Shown piece after piece: positions 1 through 12,439 of a stretch of DNA of 64,000 nt. Position numbers and translations under genes: made by a program. How positions within the stretch are numbered: position 1 is the first letter of the stretch; every line of letters starts with the position of its first letter. This stretch comes from Zygnema cylindricum (Eukaryota; Streptophyta; Zygnematophyceae; Zygnematales; Zygnemataceae), in contig JBBHKE010001231.1 in assembly GCA_037447655.1 (NCBI GenBank), positions 21,325-85,324 of the forward strand. Direction: 5' to 3'. The notes below the pieces were generated by a model. The model saw nothing but the letters and a program-made list of their open reading frames with translations, was not told where the DNA came from and searched no databases.

Positions 1-149
1 GGCGGGCGCGGCCTAGGCCTTGCCTAAGCCAACGGTTTAAAACCCCCAACCCGCCAATGCCAGCCAATTAAGTGGTCCTTTTTTTTTGCCAGCCAATGCC
101 AGCCAGTTGGTTTTTTGGTTTTTTTTACTTTTAAAACATGACAGGGATA

Positions 150-437
150 TTAGGTTGTAAGAACATTTGCGACGCTAATCATGATGTCACGTACTTCCAC
201 GATGCCAAAGAGTACAAAGTACAAGAATGTTGGATTATAGGGACAGTACAAAATTTTCATTTTTTTTGGTTTTTTGGTTGACCGACCGTAACCGACCGTT
301 TTTTTTTCCTGGTGAATTAACCGACCGTAACCGCCCAACCCCCAAAATTTGGCAACCGAATCCGTTCCGGATCCGGCGCGGGCGGTCTGTTAACGGTCGG
401 TCACGGTTTCGGTTGACCGTTTGCGACCTCTGTGCAG
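150..437. repeat. End fragment of the hAT-like ACCGACCGTAACC repeat family
   Basis: Almost the same as 13024-13312, including the GACGCTAATCATGATGTCACG start and the final GGTTGACCGTTTGCGACCTCT. Only one end is present. Confidence 0.7.
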
Positions 438-479
438 CGGCTCACTGCCGATACAATGTGGCAATGTAATGCTTCCGGC

Positions 480-660
480 CAGAGGTCACAATCGGGTACC
501 CGAATCTTGCCGTACCCGATTTTTTTTTTTTTTTGTTTTTGAATCACGCGGCCGAATCCGGCCGGCCCCCAAAATTTGACACCCGAATCCGTTCCGGATC
601 CGACGCGGCCGGCCGGGTACGGGTCGGGTACGGATTTCGGGTACCCGATTGTGACCTCTG
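480..660. mobile_element. hAT-type MITE, 181 bp, with 8-bp target duplication
   Basis: Terminal inverted repeats CAGAGGTCACAATCGGGTAC / GTACCCGATTGTGACCTCTG are flanked by CTTCCGGC at 472-479 and 661-668. The CAGAG start and 8-bp duplication are typical of the hAT superfamily. Related longer copies with CGACCGTAACCGACCG blocks lie at 150-437, 12440-13312 and 56624-57608. Confidence 0.85.
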
Positions 661-2500
661 CTTCCGGCTGTATCTGATATTATATGACGATACGATGCTA
701 TGCACTTTGATGTAAAACGGGAAATCGAGGATCGTATCGTCATGCAATGTTGTTTCGAATTTGAATTGTGAGGCACCGGTGGTTTCATGTCATTTATGTC
801 ATTTTATAAGAAAACTTTCCCGCTTTGTGTTAGTATTAAGACGACAAAATGATTTTTTACTAATGTCTTAGTACCTACAACTGCGAGGGAAAGAGCTAAA
901 GCGCCAGAATTTAAGTGAATATGGGCCGCAGTCGTGACAAACAAAGAAACAAACAAACAAATGCTTTGATGCAAAAATCTCAACAGATAAACTGTCTAGG
1001 CGCAAAACAACAAAGAAATTGAATAAGTGTACTTAACGACCCATAAGAGTCAGAAGAAGATTGGTTCAATTGGTAAAGCTACACAAACTAGATGGCACAT
1101 GCTAGAAAATGCAATCTAAACATCTTTTCTCGATGCACACATTTCGGATTATTAATCTGACGGTTGCAATTGAAAGGCGAGATCCTCACCTTCCGACCGG
1201 CGGACTCCAGTGGAAAATCGGACAATGTGAAAAGAACATGAGCACTAATAGTGATATACGGTGTTGCCTATAGTGGATTATTCATGGTTTGGATGTTGTG
1301 GACAGTTTGAATCGAAAAACCATAAGCGTTGAAAAGTATTGTTTCTTGAAGGCTAAACAAAACTGAGACCGAATTATCGTTCACATCTTTAGCAATTCGT
1401 GACGTAGTTTCGAAGCCCAGTTTTCAATTATAAAAGCCTCTAACATCCTCTTAATTTACGTTTAAAGGTGCAAGACCCTTAAAGTGCTTATACGTTACTA
1501 TGACTTTAGATGTTTCTTTTTTAGGCGACAAATTATGATAAGCATCGTTGTACGAAGCTAACGCACAACTCTTTAAAAAGACGGTCAATTGTTATGCGAG
1601 ATAGTCAAATCATACGCATAAAGCATGGACAACTAACTCCAGGTGCATAAACGCCATTTCGATGTATACTGTTTTTCTCATACCAACTATTTAAGACATC
1701 TATTGATCAATTTAGAAACGTATAACCATTTTTTTATCCTTCCACGACGGATCGATATTGTTTTGCTTGATGGTGCCCATCGTACTTTTTGGTGACATTG
1801 TTTTGCCAAACTCAGACCTCGATTACCGATATTCGACATAATGGAGTGGCCACCGGTTTTTTTGGATTTTTTTAAGGGTTTTTTAGGGTGAGCAACTAGG
1901 AAGGAGAGTGATTGTGCACATTGTGATGTTATGGATGACTTTATTCCGATGTCGATCGAGATATTATGATTGTTTGGGATATGATTCGGATGAGTTCCTC
2001 TATACTTGTAGTCGGCTATCTTTCGAGAAGAGGGAGTTTAGTAGCTTCCCACTTTTGCCCTTACTTTTTCCTGTCAACGTTATCAATGGCAATATTTCAT
2101 CCTCCTTCAATCTGTTATTGCTATTATTGATGGTACGAAATCCCTCAATCTGCGTTTAGTTTGCTTGCACCCACGTTTGGCTTTTCACTTTCAATTTTTT
2201 GTTTCCCATGTACATGGTTTACCATCGTGCTTTCTTTAATAAAGTCGTATTAAGTATATTTCTAGTATACTTCTTTAGAGAATTCCATAATGGTCTATGT
2301 TGTTAGGTGAACAAAGGGAAAACAGAATATAAACCATCGTTAAAAATGGGACCTATGTTTATTATCCATGTACTTTAGTAAAAGCTTACTAAAGTACATT
2401 TGGTATAGGGACAATAAGAACATTTGGTTTGACAAAAACTTCGTTTTGGAGGAAAAAAAAATGGAAACTTTGTTGGATTTATCTTACATTGACTATGCAT
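661..2500. other. No gene seen
   Basis: AT-rich DNA with a remnant of the MITE inner module at 1155-1265 ending CACTAATAGTGATATACGG. The ORF at 1908-2159 resembles nothing known. Confidence 0.5.
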
Positions 2501-2529
2501 TAAAACGATTTATCGGCAGGAAGACAAAA

Positions 2530-2690
2530 GGAACTTTCTCTCTTCCTTTCGCTTCCCTTTCCACTTTTTCTTTTTTCCCTTCCCTTCCTTTCCCTTCCCT
2601 TCCCTCCCCTCTTCTTCCTTCCCTGCCCTTCCTTTCCTTTCCCTTCTTTCGTCCTTCCCTTCCTAGTTCCTTCTTCCTAGTGGCCTCTTA
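2530..2690. repeat. CT-rich (CCCTT) tract
   Basis: Pyrimidine tract on the plus strand, opposite in polarity to most others here. Confidence 0.85.
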
Positions 2691-2699
2691 ACCTTCTGT

Positions 2700-3966
2700 A
2701 AGTACAATGTCACTAATAATTGTATTAGACAAGACAATACAAGACAAGACAAAAAAAATTGTCCAAAATCATTGAGATTTAAAACCGCATATAGTATGCA
2801 TATAAAAAACGGTGAAACAATTCCATGGGCGTTTTAAAACGATTTAAAAAAGGAAGAAAGAGCAAAAGAGGCTTACAAAAAAGAGTAACAAAATTGACTT
2901 CTGACTACTTTTAGTTTTTTGTTTTTTGTCTCGATCCCTCCGTACTTTCGATCAAAAATTTCAAAAAGTTTCTATTAAAACTGTTGCTAGTCTTCAGTCG
3001 ACATATCTCGAACTCATTCTTCCATTTTACCAAAATACATAAAAAAAAAGGCAAACTACTTTCCTCCAAACTATGGTACAAGATCACTAGGACCAAAAAA
3101 AGTTCTCAAAGAATCTCAAAGTTTGTTTCCATCTAAAATACTTTCCGGAAAACTGCCAAAAGATGTGTAAAAACTGTAGAGAAACTTCAAAAATCTAGAA
3201 AACAGTAAAAAAAAAACTGCAGGAAAATCATAAACATTTTCCACATAAAGTTGTGGAAAACCGCAAAAAAAAAAGAACTGTACAAAACCGTAGAAAACCG
3301 TAAAAAAACATACAAAACCGTGAGAAAACCGTAGAAAACCGTGTAAAACCGTCGGAAAACCCTGAGAAAAGTACGGAAAACTGTCACTAAAAGAACAAAA
3401 GTACGGAGACAAAAAACTCACGCAAGTCAAGTTGTGTAAAAGTCGATACAACGACGAGCTTCGGGATAATCTTTGTTTCCGTCGGCCGGGTTTAAATTAG
3501 TTCCGTCGGTTAATTCAATTGAAGTCAATTGGAGACGACAACATTGGTATCTAAATGGGGTAGTCGGTTTATTGTAAATTCGAACGCCAATCATATTCCC
3601 CTTAAAAGAAAAAAAAATGAAAAAGAGACGAAGGAGATAAACAATATTACAAGAAAAATGAAAAAAAGGTGAAAGAAAAGTTAAAAGAAAAATAAAGGTG
3701 AAAGAAAAGTTGAAAGAAAAAAAAAGGTTATAAATTGAGAGAATTCGTGAAGTAACTTACTAGACTGAATATCAAAAATTTTACGTCAAAATTACGGTTA
3801 TTTTTTTATTATTATTATTCTTATTATTACTATTTACTTAATTAATTAATTTATTTATGTACTTGTAAATATATAAAGAAAAAACACAGCAGTTACTACA
3901 AATGTGCAATATTTGATTCTGTATCGTCCAACCCAAAATAAGTGCCAAAAAAAAAAAGTTTTATAA

Positions 3967-4006
<40 letters not shown>

Positions 4007-4120
4007 ATTTTAGGAATTGAGGTGATTAAAAATGACTCTGGTTGTATAAAACTCAGTCAAGAACAATTTTGAGAAGAAGTTCTGACTCGGTTTTCTATGT
4101 TTGATTCTAAAGCAATTAGT
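2700..4120. other. No gene seen
   Basis: A-rich, with short imperfect AAAACCGTA repeats at about 3256-3395. Confidence 0.5.
3968..4002. repeat. (AT)n microsatellite
   Basis: About 17 AT units. Confidence 0.97.
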
Positions 4121-4130
4121 ACACTTCTTC

Positions 4131-4208
4131 AGGGAGGGAGGGAGGGACGGAGGGACGGAGGGAGGGAGGGAGGGAGGAAGGGAGGAGGGAGGGAGGAGGA
4201 GGGAGGGA
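4131..4208 (+). repeat. GGGA/GGAGG minisatellite
   Basis: Purine-only tract on the plus strand. Confidence 0.9.
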
Positions 4209-5130
4209 TTCTAAAAGCAATTAGTATCTTGACCCAAAAGTAAGCAAGGGTGAGAATGAGGAGACAGTTAATGTACCGTATAGAGAGAAGCGATTAGTTC
4301 TCTTATGTATTCAAGAGTCGAATTATTATTATTATTTTTTAATATTTCTAAAGCTGTTTCTGTAGTTAACAGGTTTAGTCAAGCTCCTAAAAAGCAGCAT
4401 TGGGAAGCTGTTAATAGAATTTAGAGAATTAAAATACCTGGTAAGAGAATTTTAGAGAATCTTAGAGAATTTTATAGAATTTTAGAGAATTTTTAGAGAA
4501 TTTTTAGATACTTGGGTTGGTACTTTTTTAAGTATCGGATTGGTTTTTCAGAGAGGAATTAGAGTTGAATTGTTTCGGATATTCTTGATATATTGTTGAT
4601 ATTGGGAATTTGATTAAGGTCGTGACTTCGACACAAAAAAGTCAAATTTCCAGTTATGATTTTATTTAGTGCGGAGAAACAATTTTGTGGAGCTTCAGAT
4701 TACAACCGATCATGCCTTGAAGTTCGACCGAAGATGCATTTTTTTGTAAGGGGTTTAGCGAAAGACAACGAATCAGAATATTTGTATTTGTATTTGTTTC
4801 TACAGTTGAGGAGGAGATTTTCGATTGAGATTATTTTAAGTACTTTTTTTTTTTTTGAGTCCTTTTTTTGTGTCCAGCTTCAGACTTTTACTTAGTTAAA
4901 CTAGATTTTATGTGTGAGTGTGAGAGCTTATGAGAAAAATAAAAGTGTATCATATTTAATATAAGTCTATTTTGTTGAAGGAAAGTCTAAAAAAGCTTTA
5001 TGTCATGATTTTATGAGGATTTAAAGGAAAAAAAAAAAAAAAAAAGTTTGTGAAATAATTTAAATGAGGATTTATTGAGATTCCGTATGGAGAGAAATCG
5101 GGTTTAAGCAGTCTCGATTTAGTGTCGATG

Positions 5131-5328
5131 TTATCGAGAGAGAGAGAGGGAGAGGGAGAGAGAGAGGGAGAGAGAGGGAGAGAGAGGGAGAGGGAGAGAG
5201 AGAGGGAGAGAGAGGGAGAGAGAGGGAGGGAGAGGGAGGGAGAGAGAGAAAGAGGAGAGAGGGGGAGAGGGAGAGAGAAAGAGGGAGAGAGGGAGGGAGG
5301 GAGGGAGGGAGGGAGGAAGAGAAGCACC
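5131..5328 (+). repeat. GA/GGGA low-complexity tract
   Basis: GAGAGAGGGAGA-type repeat, purines only on the plus strand. Confidence 0.95.
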
Positions 5329-5540
5329 TGATAGGGGTAGAAGAAGGGGTTGGGCACTTCTTTAAATAATTTCACGAGAACCAAATTTCCGTTCATGTTC
5401 GCAACTTTCACGGCCGAGCCTCTAAAAAAAAAAAGGAAAAAAAAAGGAGAAAAAGGAAAGGAGAAGGAAAAAAGAAAAAAGGAAGAGAAAAGCGAGAGGT
5501 TAGCGAGTAGTTCCGGTTTGTTTCAGACACCTACCAGCTA

Positions 5541-5645
5541 GGAGGGGGAGGGAGAGGGGGAGGGGGAGGGGGAGGGGGAGGGGGAGGGGGAGGGGGAGGG
5601 GGAGGGGGAGGGGGAGGGGGAGGGGGAGGGGGAGGGGGAGGGAGA
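5541..5645 (+). repeat. (GGGGGA)n minisatellite
   Basis: About sixteen to seventeen near-perfect GGGGGA units in a row. Confidence 0.95.
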
Positions 5646-5811
5646 GGGGAAGAGGGGGAGGAGAAGCCCCTTCTCCCTTTTTTTTAACATCGTTGTGACT
5701 ACTTCTCCCCCTCCCCCTTCCTCAATCAACAAACCATTTCCACCATCCGTGACATTTGTCACAAACAAAGTTATCTTGTCCTATCCACAGGCAACGAACT
5801 CCCGCTCCCGA

Positions 5812-5826
5812 CAGAGAGAAGAAAGG

Positions 5827-5879
<53 letters not shown>

Positions 5880-5931
5880 GGAGAGGGAGAGGGAGAGGGA
5901 GAGGGAGAGGGAGAGGGAGAGGGAGAGAGAG
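5812..5931 (+). repeat. GA then GAGAGG repeat tract
   Basis: (GA)n passes into (GAGAGG)n. Confidence 0.95.
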
Positions 5932-6102
5932 ACACCAGAAAAAGAAAAAAACTTACGTCCTATTGGCGTAAATCGGGGGACTCGCGGGGGAAATATCTTC
6001 GGTTCCGGTTCCGATATAAACCGAGGGAATGTCCTTCGGGTGACTCTGGAAATAAAAATCGCATTTGTCCAACCTGCCCAAAAAAAAATAAAAAAAAATC
6101 CA

Positions 6103-6770
6103 CACTAATAATGGTGTCACAACAGGTGGAAAAGGTCTCTAGAGGGAGGGAGGGAGGGAGGGCAAGAGGGAGAAATTTGATTTTATTTGATCAGGGCTAA
6201 TATAAGTTCGCAAACATATTGGGTTTTATCTGCAAAAAAATGCAACACTAATAATGGTGTCACGAAGGGTGGAGTCAGAACGGATGGAAAAGGTTTCTAG
6301 AGGGAGGGTGGAAGGGAAAGAGGGAGGGAGGGAGAGAGGGAGAGGAGAGAGTGAGGGAGGGAGGGAGAGGAGAGAGGGAGGGAGGGAGTGAGGGAGGGGG
6401 GAAGGAGGGAGGGAGGGGGGGGGAAGGAGGGAGGGAGGGGGGGGGGGGAAGGAGGGAGGGAGGGAGGGAGGGAGGGAGGGAGGGAGGGAGGGAGGGAGGG
6501 AGGGAGGGGGGAAGGAGGGAGGGAGGGGGGGAGGAGGGAGGGAGGGAGGAAGGGAGAAATTTGTTTGTATTTGATCAACGCTAATATAAGTTAACAAACA
6601 TATGGGGTATTATCTGCAAATTTGCAACACTAATAATGGTGACATAACTCATGACGAAAAGTCAAAAACAGAAAGGAAAAAGGGAGGGGGAGAGGGGAAG
6701 AGGGGGAGGGAGGGCAGGAGGGAGAGAGATATTTGCTTTCATTATATCAACGCTAATATATGTTCACTAG
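6103..6770 (+). repeat. Three tandem units, each with a GGGA block of different length
   Basis: Each unit has CACTAATAATGGTG, GGAAAAGG, CTCTAGAGGG-type DNA, a GGGA block (about 25, 260 and 50 bp), then GAAATTTG, GATCA, GCTAATATAAGTT. The unique part is about 130 bp. Confidence 0.8.
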
Positions 6771-7150
6771 TACCCAAAATATTAAATTTGGATTTTTTTA
6801 CCTTAAAGGGCCACATGCAAAAGCCTCCTTATAAAATTGACAAGTAGCTATTATGACACCAAATTATTGAAGTTTTCCTCCAAGCTAATTACGGTAAAGC
6901 ATTAGAGGAAATTTTTATCAAAAATTTCTCATCAACATTAATTATGTGAAATCAATTGTTGTGATTTTCCTCATCGACACAAATTGCAGTGAAAATGATT
7001 TCTCTCACCCACACCAAATAAAGTGAAATAATAATCTATGCAACAGTAAATAATAATCATTGATATAATAAAATATTAAATAACACTAATTGTAGAATTT
7101 TCTCATTCAAACATAATTATGAAAATATTACGTTCTCGTCCACGATAATT

Positions 7151-7340
7151 ATGGTGAAACCAATTAACAACGATAACAATAAAAATAACAATATTAATAA
7201 CAATAACAAAAACAATGATAATAACAATAGCAATAAAAATAACAAAAACATAAACATAAACATAAACATAACAATAGCAATAACAATGACAATAACAATG
7301 TCAATAACAATGATAATAATACAGATAATAATAACAATTA
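7151..7340 (+). repeat. AATAACAAT-type low-complexity region
   Basis: A-rich trinucleotide-like repeat of AAT/AAC; the ORFs on it (poly-Asn or poly-Ile) are artefacts. Confidence 0.85.
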
Positions 7341-7531
7341 CTACTATTATGAACAATAACATACCGAATTTTCTCATCCACGCTAATTACAGTGCACTTG
7401 ATATGACCTGAACTTTTCAAAAAGGAAATGACAAAACGGAGGAACAGAGAATCGCTGGATCAAATCCTCGGATCAATCAATCCGTCGAGATCGAAATCAA
7501 ATTTTTCATTGCTTCCTTGCAGAATCGACGC

Positions 7532-9496
7532 TCATTTTGATTGCCGTGAGGCGGCGAAATCTTCCGGCAGGGTCAGAGATGCAGCGTGCAGGATAAATAT
7601 CCGGATGATCAGATCAATCGATGACCGGATCGAGACAGCGTGATCGTGATGTTGATGGTGATCTTTCCCATGATCTTTTCCGTGATCTTTTTTGTGATCT
7701 TGTCCGTGATCTTTTCTGTGATCGTGACACTCGTCACAATTTTCACCATGATCAGAACTACCGTGATCGTGACGGTCAACAAATGGCATCGTTTCGGAAT
7801 TAAATTCGAGACAAACTATGGCCCATGGAGTACTCTCCTCCTTACCAACGCTCAACAAATCGTCTTCTTCCTCGAAAATGTCGATCGATTCTTTGATAAT
7901 GTTTTTGTCTCCGAGTGAGTTTTTGTATTTAGGCAATTGTATCTCGAAAGATTTGAGATTTGAGTCTATCTCAAAAGAATCTTGCTTCTTGCTCGACATA
8001 CCGTCGCTTTTTTCGCCATTTTGATAGTAGTCAGTTTTTAATGTTTCTCGTAAAGTTTGAATTTTTCTCGGCAGTTTTACGGTTTCCAAAATGACATCTT
8101 GATGTTGTACCTTTTCCCATACGATGACAAAAGTACCTTTATCGATGACATCGGCATCCTTGGCGCTAAAAAGAGCCAAGAAAAAAAAAAAAAAACAATG
8201 TTTGTGTTTTAAGTCTTATCATACTGAAAAGTACCTTTATAAGGTTTTTTTTTCCCATTAAAAAACAATCACATCTCGTTGTTTAAGTGAATCTCTAAAT
8301 AGTGTAGACTTGGTTGGTTAAGATACTTGCAAGAATTTGCAAATCCACAAAAACATATGTAAATTAGGTAATGAGGCTATTATACCACAAAATCGCTACA
8401 AAAGTAAAAGATACATTGATTACATACGAGCAATTATTATTCCAATATTATTCAAAAATACCATTTGGGAATGTGAAACTATGCTATTTGTACATTCAGC
8501 TAAGTTAAAAAACATGCATCGTGTTTCAAAGTCAAAAAATTGAGTCCACTGTAGAATTGGATTAAATTTATTTATTCTCACATTGAAAGGCGGTCTATGT
8601 AGGTTCGAGGTTCCTTCACATAACATTTCCAAATTTCAAGGTTAAAACAATGAATCGAGTTTAGGAAAGGAATTGAATCTATTCATTCTAATAGTGAAAG
8701 GCGATCTATTTTCTTTCGAAGTTCCTTCACATGAAGGGACGGGAGACTCACATGGATTTTCTGAGCTCGAAAGATCCCCTCGTGACAATTTTGTTCCTCC
8801 CATTCGAAAAAGGTTCTTCGACGGAATCGAAAAACACTGCACATAAAAATCAAAAAAAAAAAAAAACCTAATCAGAATCGACAAGGAACAAAAAAAAGGA
8901 AAAAAAACAAAGGGAAAAAACAACGAAAAAAATTGAAGGAAAAACGACGAAAATATTAAAGGAAAAAACAAACAATAAACAAAGGCAAAGAACAAAGGGA
9001 AAACAAAGAAAAAAAAAATAGGAAGAAAAGAAATACAGCTATACGTGTACAAAGACAAAAATATTAACAACTGAAAAAGACAAATTGTTTTTCTTTCAAT
9101 AAAATAAAAGAAATGTTAAAAAAAAGGTAAAAAAAAACAAATGGAACGGGAAGGAGATGAAAGGCAACCGGAAAATTGATTAAAGATGTTTCAGAAAAGA
9201 CAATTTTTTTTTTCTTGACATTAATTCTTTAAACAGTCCGGAATCTGCCATGTCACAAGAGAGAGGGAGAGAGGAAGGGAGGGCGGGAGGGAGGGAGGGA
9301 GGGCGGGAGGGAGGGAAGGAGGGAGGGAGGGAGGGAGGGAGGGAGGGAGGAGGGAGGGAGGGAGGAGGGAGGGAGGGGAGGAGGGAGGGAGAGGGAGGGG
9401 GGAGGGGGGATGGGGGATGGGGGATGGGGGAGAGGGGTGGGAGAGGAGGGGGGAGGGTGGGGGAGGGAGGGGGAGAGAGGGAGAGAGAGAGAGAGT

Positions 9497-9528
<32 letters not shown>

Positions 9529-10316
9529 GGGAGGGAGAGAGAGAGACAGAGGGAGAGGGAGAGAGACAGGGAGGGAGGGAGGGAGGGGGAAAGTAGGAGA
9601 GAGAGAGAGAAAGAGAGAACTCCACAAGATAAAATCATTACCCAAAACTTATCAGCAAAGTTCGATACTTTCATTGAAAGAAAAAAATAAATAATACCAA
9701 ATAAATAAATAAAAAGAATAAAATTAAAAAATTAAAAAAATAAAAAAATTATTAAAAAAATGACAATCAATTATCAGATGCGAAAAACGCCAAACGCCAA
9801 GCACTAACCAAATGCAAAAACAAATTTAAAAAAAAATAATAATAATAATAATAATAATAGTTAAAAAAAAAAAAAAAAGGGGGGAGCAAGATAGAAAGAT
9901 AGAAAGAAAGGAAGCATGAACAAAAGAAAAAGGAGAAATCGTATCCTCCACTGACAATCCAGCCCCACACGTGCGGAGATAAATTCCTCCCAAGCCTCCC
10001 TTTTCCTCGCTTCGTCTCCTAAGGTGAGTGTTTCCCCGAAGGCACTGACACCCGCCACACGTGCGAATATATCAGAAGCGCTTGCCGCGTCACCAGCTGC
10101 CACGTCAGCAACCAGCTTCGCCAGCCGAGGCCCGACCTCTCCGAGTGCCACGTCATCAGCATAGAGCACCCCGAGACCTCCACCTGGTGACGTCACGTTC
10201 CCATTTTGTCCGGAAACGATGACTGAGGGCAACCGGAGGATGCCACCTACAGCGATGGATGACGTCAGCGAAAGAAACAAAAAGATTGGCGGAAGCGACA
10301 AGAGCGATGACGTCAT
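7532..10316 (-). CDS. Unrecognised secreted/lumenal protein with His/Asp-rich segment; three-exon model
   Basis: Proposed exons (minus): 10316-9971, 8836-8752, 8165-7532. Exon 1 starts at an ATG followed by a hydrophobic signal-like stretch (MTSSLLSLPPIFLFLSLTSS), then an Ala/Asp-rich region with GC-rich codons, unlike the surrounding AT-rich DNA. The exon 2 acceptor (TTTTATGTGCAG) and donor (GTGAGT) are strong, the exon 3 acceptor (CTCTTTTTAG) is good, and the exon 1 donor (C/GTGTGG) is weaker. Joining them gives one open frame of about 354 codons, which is unlikely by chance. Exon 3 ends with an acidic region, then a run rich in KDHG/DHH (about residues 280-325), then a hydrophobic tail and a stop. 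I do not recognise the family. The His-rich run suggests metal binding, by inference only. Intron 1 holds the large GGGA/GA minisatellite at 9.26-9.60 kb. The gene may have more exons. Confidence 0.6.
9260..9605 (+). repeat. GGGA/GGGGGAT/GA minisatellite in intron 1 of the secreted-protein gene
   Basis: About 345 bp of nearly pure purine with GGGGGAT units at 9412-9432. Confidence 0.95.
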
Positions 10317-10520
10317 GGCGAGTGCCGGAGACAAAAACACAAACCCTAAAACTTTCGGGTGCCCGTGGAAGTTGCTGTCAAAGTTTCATCCGTACAATAA
10401 AGTGTACGGATTGTGTTACGAGCTCAATCGTCAATTTCGAACCTTTCATATAATATTATAGTCGTATCGTACATTATTTCGTTCGAACTTTATTTTGAAG
10501 AACAAATGTCAGAAGAATAA

Positions 10521-11586
10521 GTACAGTACACCGCCAATCGCTATTAGCGTGTAGGTTTCATTAGCGTATAAAAATAATTACCGTGGTGTACGCTATTTAA
10601 GAATTTGAAAATTTTGGAAAAAATCATACATTCTAATTGTTTGGTTATGGTAATTTGGATCTTTGAAAAAACAAATGTCGGTCGCAAACATGCTTACACT
10701 ACACCGCGCATCGTAATTAGAGTAATGAAAAAATTAGAGTAAAAAAAGAGAAAAAAATAATTAGAGTAATTTACTCTAATTTATGTGATAGAGCTGTTTC
10801 AAAAAGGAATTTACTCTAATTTATGCGGTGTACTCTAATTTGGCAAGTTAATATCCTCTACTGTAAATAAGGTATTCGTACAGAATCTGACAAAACGTAC
10901 AGTTTATCGTCACTATGACGTTCGCACTACGCGTTTTGTTAAAATGCAGTTACATGATAATGGCCTGTATTAAATCATTATTTGTACTTTTTTACTTATA
11001 AAAGTACAATTTTGCACGGTCGGACGTCGTCCGTACTCCACACTATTTAAAACGAACATATATTAGAAGTAAAAACGCTAATTAAACCTTACCTAAAATT
11101 AGAATAATGAAAAAATTAGAATCGATTACTCTATTTGATGTGATAGAGTCAAAATTTCGAGCGACCGAATTAGAGTAATTTACTCTAATTACGATTCGCG
11201 GTGTAATATAAGTTTCCGTACAAAATCTGACAAATCGTACACAAATCGTACATTCACACGGTCGAAACGCGGCTGTCGGACGAATATGTGCGAGCGGGAT
11301 TTTTTACGACCTGGTTTTTTTTCCTTTTTAGAACGCACATTCTCATGCGTCCGCGATTACTAAAACTAATTTATTGTAATTTTTAACTTAAAAAGGTACA
11401 TTTATGTACGGTCTGACACTGACCGTACACCACTCTATTTAAGAGACAACGTACTGAATATAACCCTAAATAGAATAAAGAAAAAAATAGAATAAACTAC
11501 GCTATTTGAGAATAAAACAAAAAAAAAGCGGGACGGGATTAGCGTACACAACGCTAATAGCGATTGGCGGTGTACTGTACTGTACT
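10521..11586. mobile_element. MITE (TACACCGCCAATCGCTATTAGCG family) with a second MITE nested in it
   Basis: The outer TIRs, GTACACCGCCAATCGCTATT and its inverted copy at 11548-11580, match over at least 25 bp. The inner element at about 10700-11205 has the related TIR ACACCGCGCATCGTAATTAG / CTAATTACGATTCGCGGTGT. Without it the outer element is about 560 bp, like the 548-bp copy at 24432. Confidence 0.8.
10700..11205. mobile_element. Inner nested MITE
   Basis: Inverted ends with TTAGAGTAA/TTACTCTAA next to the CACCGCG core. Contains the GTACGG...CCGTAC TCCACACTATTT block also seen at 11410 and 24790. Confidence 0.7.
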
Positions 11587-12439
11587 CTTCATACGGATAA
11601 GAAGGACGAAATGAAGCCCTGATATTGCGGGATAATTTTGCCATTGCCATCCTTCAGGAATGAGCGGTCGCGGCCGAATCTGCGCCACGTGTTTTCCACC
11701 ACTTCCCACAGAATTTCTCGTTCACACGTGTAAAATATAAATCTGACGGTTACGATTGAATAACGATTCTCATCTTTCGGTAAGTGTCCTCCAACAGAGA
11801 CTTGGAACAGTGTGCACGTAGAAAAGACATGAACGTGGCGATAAAATTAATTAACACTAATAGAGATATACGCTGTACTGACCGTACTTCTCGAAATTCC
11901 GAAATACCGGTGAGTGTGACTCAATGTTTGTAACTTTTTGCCCATTGATAGCCTATACCCACCGGAGCATTTGTAACTTTTTGCCCATTCCGATGATTTT
12001 CCGAAAACTCATCGGAAAACGGGTCTTGTTCACACCAAAATTTTGGGACGTAACTCCGATTGAAGGTGTCACGTGACACGTCACACGCTTCGACGTCATA
12101 AAACATAGGCGCGAAAACAAACCTGCACATTTTCAAACTTTTAGGATTTAGCTTGGACTATTTTTTCGCGCGGGAACAACGAAATAGCCGTTCGAATGCT
12201 GTGTTTGCTTAGTCAGCTTTTCGGGTTACCGTTGGTCTGATTCACAGAAATACGATACTTTTACCCTACTTCTACATCGCGCAATATTTTGAGCAAGGTC
12301 ATTTGTACGGCTTTCCGAGAACTTCCGAAATCTACAAAGTCGGTGCTCGGAAAGCCGTATATTATTCGAACGTCCGTCTGTTACGGAAGTGTTTTTTTTT
12401 CCGGTGGGAATAGGCTATCAGAAGTCGCAAAAATCAAAA

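Noticed and set aside
5122-6597. Long ORFs of Pro/Ser/Leu or Arg/Glu/Gly repeats (also 9180-9694, 32995-33458)
   Set aside because: They are translations of purine minisatellites in several frames, with no normal protein composition.
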